Positions 23,391 to 35,115 of a stretch of DNA of 64,000 nucleotides are shown piece by piece; the first letter of the stretch is position 1, and the number at the start of each line of letters is the position of its first letter. A model generated the notes under the pieces. The model was not told where the DNA came from. It ran no database searches and saw only the letters and a list, made by a program, of their open reading frames with translations. Both the position numbers and the translations under genes were made by a program. The stretch is from Mycoemilia scoparia (Eukaryota > Kickxellomycota > Kickxellomycetes > Kickxellales > Kickxellaceae). Location of the stretch: positions 1-64,000 of the forward strand of contig JANBPU010000017.1 in assembly GCA_027575805.1 (NCBI GenBank). The letters run 5' to 3'.

Positions 23391-24321
23391 TTAGGCATTC
23401 CGGAGCTTTGCTAGTCTCTCTGTTAGCATCTCATCTTCGGATTCCTCTTGTGGAGCAACGGCTTCACCCAACTTATGCTTGAGCTCGATGCCAGCCTCGT
23501 CAGCAACTTGGCGTTTAAGTAAATCCATTTCATCTTGTGGCACCATGGTAGTGACTGCACCTCCCATTGCCTCCTGCATGTATTGAGTTTGCACGTTGAC
23601 GTCTTCAGCTTGAGTTTGGAATTGATCTGTAATTGCTGTTAACTATACAGGTTGAATTGGAAAACGTGTGGGATGTTAGCATAGTCTACCAAATAGCTCG
23701 AGCTACTAATGTTAACGATTATTCAATGATGGCTATTACCTTTTCAACATTCATAGTCTTAAGGGCATTGTCAATACCACGGACCGCTGTTCCCATTGCT
23801 TTCATGACCTGCTGCCTGTTAGCTGCCGACTGAACTTGGCTTGCAACACCATCGATCCTCGAAGACAACTTTAAAAGCTGAAGTGCCTCTGTCTTCTTGC
23901 GGATGACATTTTCAGCATAAATTTGCGCTCCCTCCTCGTTTCCTTGCTGAATGGCCTATTTTGCCCATTTTTAGGATCGGATAAATCATTACTTTGGAAA
24001 ATAATACGCTTTTATATAAAACATATATATAATATAGCTTTTAAATCATACCTTCTTCAGCTTGTTCTTTTCTTTCATAGCCTCCTTTTCACACCGCTTT
24101 GACTGCCGCATCAGCAGCTTGCCTTGAAGCTATGGTCATACCAATGTTACTATCTATCCGAATATTCGATATATATACGTTTTTTATACCCAAAAATTAT
24201 CAAACGCTTACCCTTAGTTGAAAAAGACTGTCTATGATGCATTAAATACACAAATTAGTTGTAAATTCGAAATGCATTCTAATCAAATTCCCGAATATAA
24301 ATATTTTAACATACTATCCAT
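23391..24321 (-). CDS. DID2: ESCRT-III-associated protein Did2/CHMP1
   Basis: Five exons: 24315-24321, 24212-24231, 24052-24129, 23740-23955 and 23391-23642, 190 residues. The protein starts MDNSLFQLR, matching the MDDTLFQLK start of CHMP1, and aligns without gaps through KLKKAIQ and YAENVIRKK, then MDLLKRQVADEAGIEL. The C terminus (EDEMLTERLAKLR) fits the MIM1 consensus that binds the Vps4 MIT domain. Did2/CHMP1 recruits Vps4 to disassemble ESCRT-III on endosomes. The first two coding exons are tiny, 7 and 20 nt; they rest on good GT/AG sites, exact frame and the match to the family N terminus. Confidence 0.9.
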
Positions 24322-24576
24322 ATATGAGTTTGATGAGAATATTTATCTATACTTTACACGCGTAAAAATGAATGATGACGAGTAGGTAACTGAAGAAGCA
24401 GCTGGTTTCTTGGCAAAACCACGCTTGATAAAGTAGTTCTAGTCACTATATTTCAGAGGCTTATGGGATACTATGCAAATTTGCTTTTAACCAGAAATTT
24501 TGGTTTTGTTTTCAATCCATGACATTCCAACTCTAAAGAGCTCTATTCCGGATCTCTTTATAGACCAACTCATTAA
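24322..24576. other. DID2 upstream region
   Basis: AT-rich sequence upstream of the DID2 first exon; probably its promoter. No individual element was assigned. Confidence 0.3.
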
Positions 24577-24702
24577 ATATGGGTAGTTATTTTTGAAGGG
24601 TGGTGACTATTTGCTAATAGACCGTGATCACACATTTGGCTGTGTGTGTCTTCATGACTGTTGATCAACAAACGGTATCCTTCAAACATTAAAATACATA
24701 TA
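24577..24702 (-). repeat. MITE-like element, copy G (diverged)
   Basis: Begins AATATGGGTAGTTATTTTTG and ends TATCCTTCAAAC...ATACATAT. The interior has the ACACATTTGGCTGTG block in reverse but is diverged. Confidence 0.6.
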
Positions 24703-25514
24703 CACAACCCAAAAGACTTCTCTGTTGCATATACATTCTATCTTCTAACCAGAAAATTTGATTCAATGTGTTGAGAGTAGAATTTCCTATAGCCATAACT
24801 GATGTAAGGATGCATTACGCTCTTGGCATTAACTCAAAAAACTACGCTTCGTTTCAATCTATTTATTTTTTACCTTGGCGCGGCTTCGCTTTAAACCAAA
24901 ATAAAGTTGTCAACAAGTGAGTCTTAGTAAAGAAAACATTGGCCATATATGGTTTAATATGCTATCTCATAAAGATTTATCTATAGTATGTCCTAATTCT
25001 TTGCTTTACAATGGAAACAGTATGGCCAAAGACCTACAAACGTATAAAGCTTTACGAATTCCAAGAAAAATAAATCTTTTGGCTTCTAGCGCCTCTATAC
25101 TTAGCTATTGTTAAATTTGTGGCTAAACATACACTGACGTCAATAGTAGTTTTCGTTTTCAAAAGCTTTTGCTGCATATACTAGGCAATGTTTCTTTAGA
25201 TTAGTCGCAAGATACCACCCCCCCCTCTCTCTCTCTCTTCCTTCTCTCAGCCGTACCATCCATGCCACTTTTGATCATTTGACACCCGGTACCTTACACT
25301 GTCAAATGCAAAAGATACATGGCGGAGTGTAAAGCTCAAAAAACAATGTCTGTGAGCAAGACATGCTAGATATTTGATTTATAAATCCCAAGAAACCCAC
25401 CAACACCATCCGACTATTATACAATTCTTTTCTTTGAACAATCTCCTCACTGCCGCCTACTATACTCAAAAGAACATTTATAAGGCTTAGATTCCTGTAG
25501 TTTTATCTTAAAAT
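24703..25514. promoter_or_regulatory. ECM3 upstream region with C/CT tract
   Basis: About 0.8 kb without a convincing gene. It includes a pyrimidine tract, C8 followed by (CT)n, at about 25216-25250, roughly 270 bp upstream of the ECM3-like start. Such tracts are common in fungal promoters, so this may be promoter sequence. Confidence 0.35.
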
Positions 25515-26990
25515 ATGGGGTTCGTAGAATTTGCGATGGTCTCTGTAAAGGTAAGAAGTTTGCATCAATATGATATGATGCTCGGCATGAAAGTTTTATC
25601 TTTGTTTAATAAGCTTCTTTTGCGTTCATAGGCCGTATTCCAAATATCAATAGTGGCCTTTTCTGGGTTTGTGTTTGCACGTCGTGGAATACTCAATCCA
25701 GCAGTCATGAAAAATGTATCCAAGATAAGCATAGACCTCTTAACCCCATGCTTGCTGTTTTCAAAGATAGTTGAAACCCTTGAGCTCGAATCTCTAGCAA
25801 AACTATGGATTGTGCCTGCCAGCTATCTTTTGTACGGGATAATCGGGTTAGCTTGGACACAAGGCACATCGCGAGCTCTTAGATTACCAAAGGCCTACAC
25901 TAGATTCCTTGACGTATCAGTGTTTTTTATTAATTCAAACACCCTGCCTTTTGCTTTGATCTACAGTATTGCGACATCCCCTGATGCTGCGTTCTTGCGG
26001 AAAAACGGAGATGATACTTTAGAGATGGTGGCTGCCCGAGGAATTTCATACGCGATGCTTTTCGGCATCCCCAACAACCTACTTCGCTGGAGCATAGGTA
26101 TGAAGTGGCTTGATGTGGAGAATGCCACTGGTATCAATAAAGGACATGGTGGATCGTCTCACCACAATAGCACTGACACTCTGGCTCAAAGAGAACCGGA
26201 TACAGGGCCAAAATTCCATAGAAACCAGCCATTTTCCGAAACGTCTCCCTTGTTGATATCACATACAACGCACCAAACAACACCGCAAGATACGCCTCTG
26301 ATGTCACAGGCTCCAATTAAAAGCACTGCCAAGAAACTCGTATGCAATGCTTCAAAGGGAGTGAAAGGCCTGTGGAGCGGCTACATTGCGCCGTTCATGA
26401 ACCCGCCGATTTATGGAATCCTGTTTGCCATCATTGTTCTGCTTTTCCCAGGGCTGCAAAAGAACATGGTGCAGCCCGGAACATTTCTCCATGCAGTCTA
26501 TGGCGGTATAAGTATGCTCGGTGACGCTTGCATCCCAATGGTGATAATATCTCTTGGGGCCCAGCTAGGGATCATGGGGCTTCCTGTGCAACAAGATACT
26601 GAATTGTCTGACTCGAGCTCATGCGCTGAAGATGAATGTCGTGGCAGTAGATCTTCTAGCAATGAACATCTACAGCGGGTTGGTGTCCTGGTAGTCATGA
26701 TGGGCCGATGCTTGATTGTGCCTGCCATCAGTAGCTTGGCTTTAATCACACTCAAGGCGAAGTTCCCTCATATCGCACCAATGCTTTCTGAAGATCCAAT
26801 TCTTCTGGTTGTCCTCCTCTTGCTCTCGGCCTGTCCCCCAGCAATAAATATTGTCGGCGTCTCGCAGGCTACAGGAAAGTTCCAAGACGAGGCGGCCGTT
26901 ATACTGTTTTGGTCCTATATATTAGGTACCGCTTTCCTTGCTGCTTGGATATCAGGATTTTTGTGGCTGGGAGACTACCTCAACTCCTGA
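25515..26990 (+). CDS. ECM3: Auxin-efflux-carrier family membrane transporter, ECM3-like
   Basis: Two exons, 25515-25550 and 25632-26990, about 464 residues. There are five hydrophobic segments in the first ~150 residues, a hydrophilic central loop (~165-245, Ser/Thr/His-rich) and about five more at the C terminus. Family hallmarks are the ISIDLLTPCLLFSKI segment, FINSNTLPFALI in the N half, and DACIPMVIISLGAQLG and CPPAINIVGVSQ in the C half. This is the layout of the AEC/PIN-like carriers; yeast ECM3 is an ER-located member of poorly known substrate. An acidic Ser-rich loop (~325-345) interrupts the C half. Confidence 0.88.
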
Positions 26991-27415
26991 ATTATCCCTG
27001 GCCTATCATTTCTGGAACGTGCCAGATTATAGGTATCCATTGTGGCGATTTGACTCCATTATTTTAGTAAACAACTTTTATCCCCATTTTGCAATCAACC
27101 GTGCATTTATTTTCAATTGAGCAATTACAGACAATAAAATGATATCATTTGTACATGCAAATACGTAAAAGCTAGAGTTCAGTAAATGTAGTTTACAATC
27201 AAAATTTTTATATTTGCATTTGGTGCTTGTATGGCACCATTGAGCACCGCTTTATTGGCAAAATGTAGACCGAAATGCACAATAATCATGTGTCATGAAA
27301 ATGATGTAAATTAAACAAAGTGCGATCAAAATACGCACTCAGCTGTTAAAAAGTGATATTGCTGGTATAAATACGCTGGGACAACGTCTATGCTCTAACA
27401 CCACTGACGTAGCTA
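26991..27415. other. Convergent 3' intergenic region
   Basis: AT-rich spacer between the 3' ends of the ECM3-like and TRIC-like genes; nothing specific seen. Confidence 0.4.
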
Positions 27416-28378
27416 TTAAGAGTCCTTGGAAGATTCTTCCTTCTCAGATAGATCGTCATCCTTCTTTGAAGCAGCTAGCTTGGCCTTGGCCTTCTCCTGA
27501 GCGTTGAATTTCAAAGCGGAGGTATATCCACGGTATCCGAGCAGCACTGCGCACACGAGACTGCAGACAACTCTGGCCTCTTCGACAGAAAAGTGGGGAG
27601 CAAAGTCGATGATCCAGTCAACAAGATTACTGAATGGGAAGTCAGGGAGCCTCTCGCTAAACTTCCAGATGCGAGTGGTGATTATATAAGAAAGCGTTGT
27701 TCCTAGGCAGATCAAAAAGTCGAAGCTGGGGTTTCTGAACATGGTTGGGGTGCGTAGTCCCCACTGGGGTTTGGAAATCTGGATGAAGTCGTCTATGATT
27801 CCGCCTCCACAGCCACCAATAGTTCCAATGGCGATCCATCCAACCAGAGAATTGGAAATCGGAGTTCCGGCAAGAGTGAGCCTGACCATGTCCACGCCCG
27901 ATGCAGTGACGCCATAGCCTCTAAGCAAGCCGTCAACAGTTGCAAGAAGAACGTCGCTGAGCGGCGATGTCATACGGCACAGTCTGTAAAGTCCATCACC
28001 AGGCAGCCTTGACATCAGAATATAAGCACCAGCATAAACTGGGATAAGTAAGTTGCTCTCAAGAATTGGTTGAGGGCGTCCTAGCATCAGTGCGGTTATG
28101 ATTGTGCCTCCGAACGAGAACGCAAGCATGCAAAATACTTCCTGGAATATGTTTGTTCGTCCAGTCTGGTCGATGACCTTGCGTACATCGTAGGCTATGC
28201 GCACAGCATGAAGTGTCATGAAAACGCCAATAGGAAACAAACCACCAGGGCCACCCCACCATTCATAGCTAAGGAGGTCGGGGTACCCATTAATGAGCCA
28301 ATCGGAACTCAGCCCAAATTTGCCCAATGTTGTTGGAGCCTGCATTTGGGCAGCAATCTTTTCGCTACCACTAGACAT
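27416..28378 (-). CDS. TRIC-type trimeric intracellular cation channel
   Basis: Single exon, 320 residues, with about six or seven hydrophobic segments. The pattern FSFGGTIITALMLGRPQP...LLIPVYAGAYILM...PGDGLY, then SLVGWIAIGTIGGCGGGIIDDF, resembles TRIC channels (human TMEM38), where FGGG...LL..PP and GWARGAGGTIITNF occupy the same places; the glycine-rich pairs kink the pore helices. TRIC channels sit in ER/SR membrane and carry counter-ions during calcium release. The C terminus is a lysine/acid-rich tail ending KEESSKDS. Family assignment is by pattern recognition, without an alignment. Confidence 0.72.
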   Translation of the reverse strand: MSSGSEKIAAQMQAPTTLGKFGLSSDWLINGYPDLLSYEWWGGPGGLFPIGVFMTLHAVRIAYDVRKVIDQTGRTNIFQEVFCMLAFSFGGTIITALMLGRPQPILESNLLIPVYAGAYILMSRLPGDGLYRLCRMTSPLSDVLLATVDGLLRGYGVTASGVDMVRLTLAGTPISNSLVGWIAIGTIGGCGGGIIDDFIQISKPQWGLRTPTMFRNPSFDFLICLGTTLSYIITTRIWKFSERLPDFPFSNLVDWIIDFAPHFSVEEARVVCSLVCAVLLGYRGYTSALKFNAQEKAKAKLAASKKDDDLSEKEESSKDS

Positions 28379-28935
28379 TTAGTTGTGAATGTAAATGAGT
28401 ATTAAGTATATAAATGAATGTATGTATGCCGAAACTGAGGAATATAACAGGTAAAGAGTAGGGTTAAAAGAGCACTATAATAGTTATAGAGAAAAGCCTG
28501 GGATTGCTCTTTTTATAAGGTTTATGGGAACCCAAAAAGGTGTGACCGTTCTCACGAGGATAGTAAAGTCATCCCTGGTGACCCCTTTTCCTCAACTGAA
28601 GAGAGCCCCCTCTGTGCATTAGTGTATCAGAGTCTAAGCAAGAAATCCATAAAAGCACCGTGGAGTAAATGCCATAAAACGACACCGTTTTTAATATCCG
28701 AAAGCGAAGGCCTGCTTGAAATAGCAGTCGTTAATTCAGGACGACTGACTAGGTAAGCTGGTAGTGGTGGTGGCGGTGTCCAGTTATGAAATTAGGATAA
28801 GTGCTTTAAAGCAACTATCAGTGAGACAGACTAATCTGATTGCCGAGATGATTGGATCATCATGCTAGGGTATTACAAGCCTGATAATGTGTTGACTTGT
28901 GAGAGCTGTATTTCTTTTTACAATATTTTGAAATA
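28379..28935. promoter_or_regulatory. Divergent promoter region, TRIC-like / INTS2
   Basis: A 557-bp divergent spacer. On the minus strand a CTTATAAAAAGAG stretch (about 28509-28521) lies about 135 bp upstream of the TRIC-like ATG and could be its TATA box. On the plus side no comparable element was found. Confidence 0.35.
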
Positions 28936-31900
28936 ATGGCAAATGAAGAAGCAGCAGAGGCGTCAACGGAAATGACATTTGGCGATGAAGAGGAGGAGGT
29001 CCTGATGGATAATAGTACCATAGAAGCAGGCTCCTGGCAAAAAGTTGAAACAAAACAATTAACGCCCAACGACTATATTGAGGCAGAGAAAGCTGCATTA
29101 GGACAGGTTAAACGCGATCATAAAGCCAATTACTATACACATACAACGCCCTCCTTTGCTGAGAAGCATGGACAGGTAATATAAAGAACATGGCATAGGA
29201 GCACATTTGTCTAAGGTCTTGCTAATAGCCTGGCAATAAACATTGTTTTTGTGTATGTGCTGTTTGCTACATAATATTCAAGGCCATGTCAACAATCCTT
29301 CATTAATACCCATAGGACTACACAGAAAAATTCACAGCAGCGCCTCCAGTAGAAAGACTAAGGTATCTTAGAGATATTATCATTGCTACTTCAAATAAAA
29401 AGCCGTAAAATCCGTAGAAAAGTGCTCATTGAAGGCTACTAAAATGAATATAGGATAGTCATGCAGGAATTGGTTATAATAGAGGACTTTCAGAAGCGAT
29501 TCTATGATTTATTAGAGCGAAGAGCACTGTATGCGCAGACAGGGCTCACCAACACAGCCATCAATGCTGAGATCAGCTCGCAATGGACACACCTTTTAAG
29601 AAAGGTACCAATACTGATGGAACGAACGCAGTTCACAAGGAATAAGCATAACATAGAGGTGGATTCACAGGGAGCCACTGGAAAGTTAATTTCTGAGCAT
29701 CTCATAAGAATAGTCTCACATTGCCCGCTTTTATGGATAAAGTTTGAGGTAATTTATTAGAAGCGGTTATAAATTGGAATTATTTTCGGTATGTCCTTTA
29801 TTAGTCCCAAAGCAGATAACACGCCATTTATTTTATATATAGGATCTTATTCGCACAATAGTCCTTGTCAATGGTGCAGTGGAAACACTGGTATATCTTA
29901 TACGATCTAACCGCATCTTGGCCATAAGAGTAGGTTATTGGGTTTACTAGATGGCCGAATCTCCTCTAAAAGTTTACCAGAATAGTCCCTTCAATGCAAG
30001 CCTAAAATGTATGACTTACGGACCAAATTAGCTAGATACATAAGGCTACAGGATTATTCACTTTTATTGGAAACCCTGCTGTATGCAAGATAGTAATGGC
30101 GATGTTGTACGTATTTGCCTATGGCTAAAATATTCTGAATCCAACTTTAGGTTCTGGACATACTTTTGGATATCTATGGACTTTTACCGCAAGTTCGAAA
30201 AGTAGTTGTAGAGTAAGTCGGCGCCATCACCATTTCTTTGGTTAAATCGTTATAATGATATCACATTAACACGAATATTATTTTTGATACCACCATAGAT
30301 CTGTATTTACTGACTCACTACAAACTCTAGAGTTTAGCCAAAAAATTCGGTTGCTACAAAAACTACAATCAAGCAAGATCTTGCCAAAGACGTTTTTTTC
30401 TACATTAAACTACTTGCTAAGTCAGAATGAATCGCAGGTACGATAAATTGGCTTCTTTATATTGAGCTTCAGTAATCTGACATGGGCAATATACCTAAGT
30501 GTTGTGTTTATTATTTTTTATCATAATGTAGAGACTTGTCATAAAAACCTTGAATTGTGCCTTCAAACCAGGATCTCTCGAGTGGTTCGAGTCTACAACT
30601 CAGCAAGTTAAGGTTGATATTATGGAAATAGCCCAAAGTATACTCAACAAAATATGGGAGCTAACATCAACACGCCAGGTAAGAATGATTTTTAAAGCTC
30701 CTTCTAGAGCTGCTATGGAATGTCCTATAACTGAATCTTTTACAGATATACAACTTTTGGTTTATATACAATTATAGGCAAATGGCGAATTGTCCAAACT
30801 TGAGTTTGATGAGTGTGTTCGAGCACTGTGTGGGCTTTACGGCTATCTGTATATTTCGCCAACCACGACCCATATTGACCTTTTCTGGCAGCTTATTCCT
30901 TTTGCGAAAGATGCTATGTTAGTCCACTAAGTTATCACGTTTGTGTATATTCATATGGCAGCATATAATTGTATCTCACTTTTACTTTTTATTTATATAG
31001 GCAAAAGAAAGCACTTACCCAGCTATTCTTAGTTATAATTGGAAATCTAGATAGCTTTGAACATAGTTTTGTCTCTGATCAACTTGACAGGCTTTCGAAC
31101 AGCTGCATATGCAACCAATTTATTATAATATCCGCATATCTTTTAACTCAAGACATCGAGCCCTTGGAAGAGCTTATATCCAGCACCATGGGAATGGACT
31201 TCGTATACCCCAGAGATCGTCTATTTGAACTCAAAGATGTTGTTTCCCAGGAATACAGCGTATTTTCGCTCAAAAGCGTTGCCCAGAAAATTCTCAGCAT
31301 ACCTGTAATAAACCACGATGAAGAAATTTCTAACTACGAGACCATCCATTCTGATGATAACAGGAGGCTCTTCAGGTGCGTCCTTAGATTTATCCAGAAC
31401 GGCATATTCCAAAGAGAAGGCATGGATCTTCAATTGTGGTTTGCTCGGGCTATCGAACTATGTAGCAATGAAAATATGTCGCTGTACATTCAACTGATCA
31501 AACAATATATATCTGCTTGCTTTTCATCGACATCAGTAAGGCCATTGCCTGAGTTGGTACTTAAAAGGATATTTGCCCCGTATATTGATCCAATAGGCAA
31601 CAACTCACTCCTTGAATACAGTCAGGAACAGAGAAATCCATCAGATGAATCAATATACGCTGTCACATCACCTCAGGTGCTGGGTCTCCTTTATTTACTG
31701 TACTACAACGACCAGTTGCTTACCTTTAAGCCCCCGTTGCAAGGTGTGAATGGTGATCATAACTCAATAAGCACCATTCAAGCCGACTCTGCATCATTCC
31801 AGCCTTTAAATGGTGGACGCGGATTTAACCACCAAAACAGGAACAATGAACTTGGGGCGTATGGTGAATATTCTGATAATTTAGTAGATAGCTTGCCTGT

Positions 31901-33791
31901 TGGGCATATCTTGAAATCGCTAGAACAAGGCGGCAGCAATATGGCATACCAAGATATCTGGCCCGAAATCCTCTCGCTTGCAGTCTCCCAGTATCCAGAC
32001 CAGATGAGCCCCACAACTGTTATGAGCGAGACCTTTTCGCTCAACAGCATGAAACGTCTAAGGATAGAAAAACGTATTGGGTCTGTGAAATCACACCTTA
32101 GTGTTGGAGAGATGTCGAATTTTGAATCAAGGCTACCTACAAACAACAGCATTGATTCCATTTTGCTCCAGTTTTCATCCCTCCCGTCATCCATGATGCT
32201 CTGCCATGCATCTTTGTTTTTGAAGACAGTTACACCCCGCCTTCTTTCAGAAAATTGTCCAGATCGCACGCTTGAGCTTTTCATAAAGGTGTGGGACAAG
32301 CTCCATACATTGAGTCCTCGCTACGTTAATGTTGCCACGATAAATAGCTGGAAATCATCTGTCGAAAAGAGAAAATCAGAGCTTACTATCCAGGATTTGT
32401 GGCTTGACCCATTAGTGATCTTCCGCTGTGACTTTAGAGTTTTCGAGAGGCCTTTGATGACCAAGCTATTCATTAATATATTGCGTGAACAGATGGCAAT
32501 AAGTCGCTCAAAGTACCGAAGCGTGTACCAGTTGGGAATCAATAGGAACATTCGTGATACAAAGTTTGCACCGGAGAGCTTTGCCCCAATGCTGAACCTC
32601 CAAGAAGTCGCCTCCCTGCAAATCATCTTGGAGACAATAAGCCTGACCTCGAATCCAAGCTCGCGAAAGCTACTTTTCCAGTACATGCATTCCAGATTTA
32701 TTGACTATCGCATTATGCTGAAATTGCTCCACTTTCAGACATATGATCGTCGCCTGATCCCATTGATGGTTGAAAATGTCCCATCTATGCACACATGCTA
32801 TGAATTTATAAAAGAGCTGCTTGGGCAACCCAATTTTGAACAACAAATGTTTGCTGTAGATGTCGCAGCACATTTGTTCAAAAGGTACCCCATTGAAAAA
32901 AGCATGAAGTTGGCCAAAGACGCCATTCTACAGTATTTCCATAGCTATCTGAATGATAAGACATTTAAAAGAAATCCAGAAAAACTAAAAAGCCACCCAG
33001 AGTTTTGCGAGACAGTCGTTCACACAGTAGTCAAGATACTAAAGGCATTCCCTAACCTTGAGGATGAAGGGTTTGAGGCCATTGACCACTTGGTCGAATT
33101 TAATCGAGGGATGGGCGATATAGATGAAATGATAAAAGGTTTGGAGGCTCAACCTCTAGATCAGCAACAGCAGCAGCAGCAGCAGCAACAACCAGGGGTT
33201 GGCCAAGAAGGTGCCCTAAATCAGCAAGCAGGCAAACCAAATGCTGGTGAGAGTGGGCCAAAAAAGGATGAAATTCCTTCGTGGAAGCGGCCAATCCAAA
33301 GACGGTTAATTGCCATGAGAAGCGACCTAGTTGAAAGTGGATTCACACAATTTAGAGGGCTCGAGCTCAAATATGAACCAAGCTTCAGTCAGAAAAGAAA
33401 TGCATCAGAGTATGAAGGGCATTCTCGTCACTTTAACCAAGGGTCAAACAGTAGACAGTTTGAGCACCAGGACCACCCAAAGTCAGGAAATGAAGATTCT
33501 ATAGCTGATCAATTGGCCAGGATGGAGCATCATGGACACATTGCAAACGGAGATAAACAGCCAAAAGCACAATTACCACAATCAACGCCACAGCCACAAC
33601 AGCAGCAGCATCATCACCACATCCACCATCAACAACACCATCCTCATAGAGGAGGAGGGGCTTCAGGACACCGCCATCGAAGTCGCTCACGCCGAAGAGA
33701 AGCCAGAGATGGTGGTGGGCCGGGAGCAAATACATATGGTGATAAGCAATTCCAGCAGGGATTTGGCAGGGGACGGGGTCGTCCGCGTTGA
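28936..33791 (+). CDS. INTS2: Integrator complex subunit 2
   Basis: Ten exons: 28936-29175, 29316-29362, 29454-29748, 29843-29929, 30036-30092, 30151-30212, 30299-30437, 30532-30678, 30778-30917, 31001-33791; 1334 residues, frame kept. The large last exon matches INTS2: STMGMDF, VLGLLYLLYYNDQLL, WLDPLVIFRCDFRVF, and LLHFQTYDRRLIPLMVENVP with SMHTCYEFIKELLGQP next. Integrator is the nuclear complex that cleaves snRNA 3' ends and terminates paused RNA polymerase II; INTS2 is part of its core scaffold. The N terminus is acidic. The tail (~1125-1334) is low-complexity: poly-Q from a CAG/CAA tract near 33163, a His-rich stretch, then RS and RGRGRPR. Exon 5 is the least certain; the acceptor could also be at 30045. 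Confidence 0.88.
29976..30033 (+). repeat. Short dispersed repeat, second family, copy 1
   Basis: Core GCCTAAAATGTATGACTTAC followed by GGACCA, preceded by ACCAGAATA. It lies inside an INTS2 intron. Related copies are near 35.7 and 40.0 kb. Confidence 0.45.
33163..33191 (+). repeat. CAG/CAA trinucleotide tract in INTS2
   Basis: A run of CAG and CAA codons encodes about ten glutamines in the C-terminal tail of INTS2. Such tracts are prone to length variation. Confidence 0.85.
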
Positions 33792-34173
33792 GAACAAAAA
33801 GCAAGAAATCGGCAATGATATAATTAGCAATACACGCATACAATTTTCTTTTCTTTTAATAAAGATATACAGATAATATTATATTGTAACAAGCCAAATA
33901 AATACATGGAAAGAGGCGATATTGATGATGCTGTAACAAAGATCATGTGGTAAAAGAGTACAACATATATGGTGAGATTTAACTAGTCATCGAATCTATG
34001 GTAGTAGGCAGAAATGGGCCTTCAGATTTTGGCCCAACCATCAGCCATTCCATATGCAGCTACTCCTACTGATCCATTTTGCCTAAGGCCTTGTGAACTT
34101 TGACCATATGTTTGGAAAGATGGCATTGATTGGGAGAGACTGGCAGCTGAGGAACAGGGATGGAAAGGAGAAG
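33792..34173. other. Convergent 3' region, INTS2 / DHHC gene
   Basis: Positions 34022-34180 contain an open frame on the minus strand that would extend the DHHC protein if one base were added in an A4 run (see findings). The rest is AT-rich spacer. Confidence 0.4.
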
Positions 34174-35115
34174 CTAATCCATTTGGTGACGTGATTTTAG
34201 AAATACATTGATTTGGGAATGGAGATGGAATGCAAGAAGGACAGAAAGCGTAGTCATTGTACAGACAATGGTGATGATGAAGAGAATATCACCGCTTCTA
34301 AGGGCTTGGGCTTGGGCAAAGGCATGCAGGGTTATGACAGATGCTGTGATGATTGATAATAAAAACAAACAGAAGGGCCAGTAATTGCGAGACCCAATGC
34401 AACAGTTGAGAAAGCGACAATGATGATCGTAGCCAGCAATGCATTTGTTGCAAAGTTTGCAGTGGTAGGCGTTGCTCAGTGGATAGGTCAGGCAAATGTG
34501 GCAAAAGCCAGTATCAGGGTTTATGACTGGGTACCCACGCCGCATCACATAATCCGGGTTTCTTGGTATCTTGGCTGCTCTGACTGTGGGGTCTGTGGTA
34601 TCAGTCACTGAGATCCACACGTCCAGGACAAAGCCAGCAGCAAGCAGGGGATACCCGGCCCGCTGCATCAGGGGAGTGTAGGGAGCAAGGCAAACCACCC
34701 CAGATGTCATGAAAACAAAAAATATCCAGTGCCTGACAAACCACGGGTCCAGGGGCCTTTGAAATGCATGTCGCCGATGCCAATGGTTGTTTGCGCCCTC
34801 AGGGATGCTCTCCCGGCGCGGCAGTGTTGCCACCGGCCTCAGCCGACTGTTGTCCTCAGGGCTACCACTGGTGTGCCCATGTCTTTCGCCATCTTCAGAC
34901 TCGCAGTCGGAATCAAATATAACGACTGTAGAAGCGCTCCGTTTAGTGCGGAACGAAGCCAGTATACTCTCGATCTCGGCTTGGCTTCCCTCGCTGTCGT
35001 TGCCGCCACTGCACGTCTTTGTGATAAAATGTTGTGTGGAAATAAAGTTCGTGTTGGGCTCATTATTCTGTGCGGTACTTAGTTCAAGAGTCGTGTAAGT
35101 GGTGGTTGTAGCCAT
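34174..35115 (-). CDS. DHHC-type protein S-palmitoyltransferase
   Basis: A single exon of 313 residues. The N-terminal ~110 residues are Ser/Thr/acid-rich and probably cytosolic. Two membrane helices follow ([18 protein letters not shown] and [16 protein letters not shown]). The cysteine-rich domain reads [20 protein letters not shown], then [15 protein letters not shown], with the catalytic DHHC intact, then two more helices. These enzymes attach palmitate to cysteines on Golgi, ER or plasma-membrane proteins. The ATG at 35115 is chosen; the frame is open 23 codons upstream without a better start. The protein stops right after the fourth helix ([11 protein letters not shown]), without the usual TTxE motif or tail, which may reflect a frameshift. 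Confidence 0.88.
   Translation of the reverse strand: MATTTTYTTLELSTAQNNEPNTNFISTQHFITKTCSGGNDSEGSQAEIESILASFRTKRSASTVVIFDSDCESEDGERHGHTSGSPEDNSRLRPVATLPRRESIPEGANNHWHRRHAFQRPLDPWFVRHWIFFVFMTSGVVCLAPYTPLMQRAGYPLLAAGFVLDVWISVTDTTDPTVRAAKIPRNPDYVMRRGYPVINPDTGFCHICLTYPLSNAYHCKLCNKCIAGYDHHCRFLNCCIGSRNYWPFCLFLLSIITASVITLHAFAQAQALRSGDILFIITIVCTMTTLSVLLAFHLHSQINVFLKSRHQMD

Noticed and set aside
24917..25114. Plus-strand open frame of 65 codons
   Set aside because: No in-frame ATG near the start and no recognisable domain; likely chance in the ECM3 upstream region.
31778..32299. 173-codon minus-strand open frame
   Set aside because: Antisense to the INTS2 last exon, which has clear homology.
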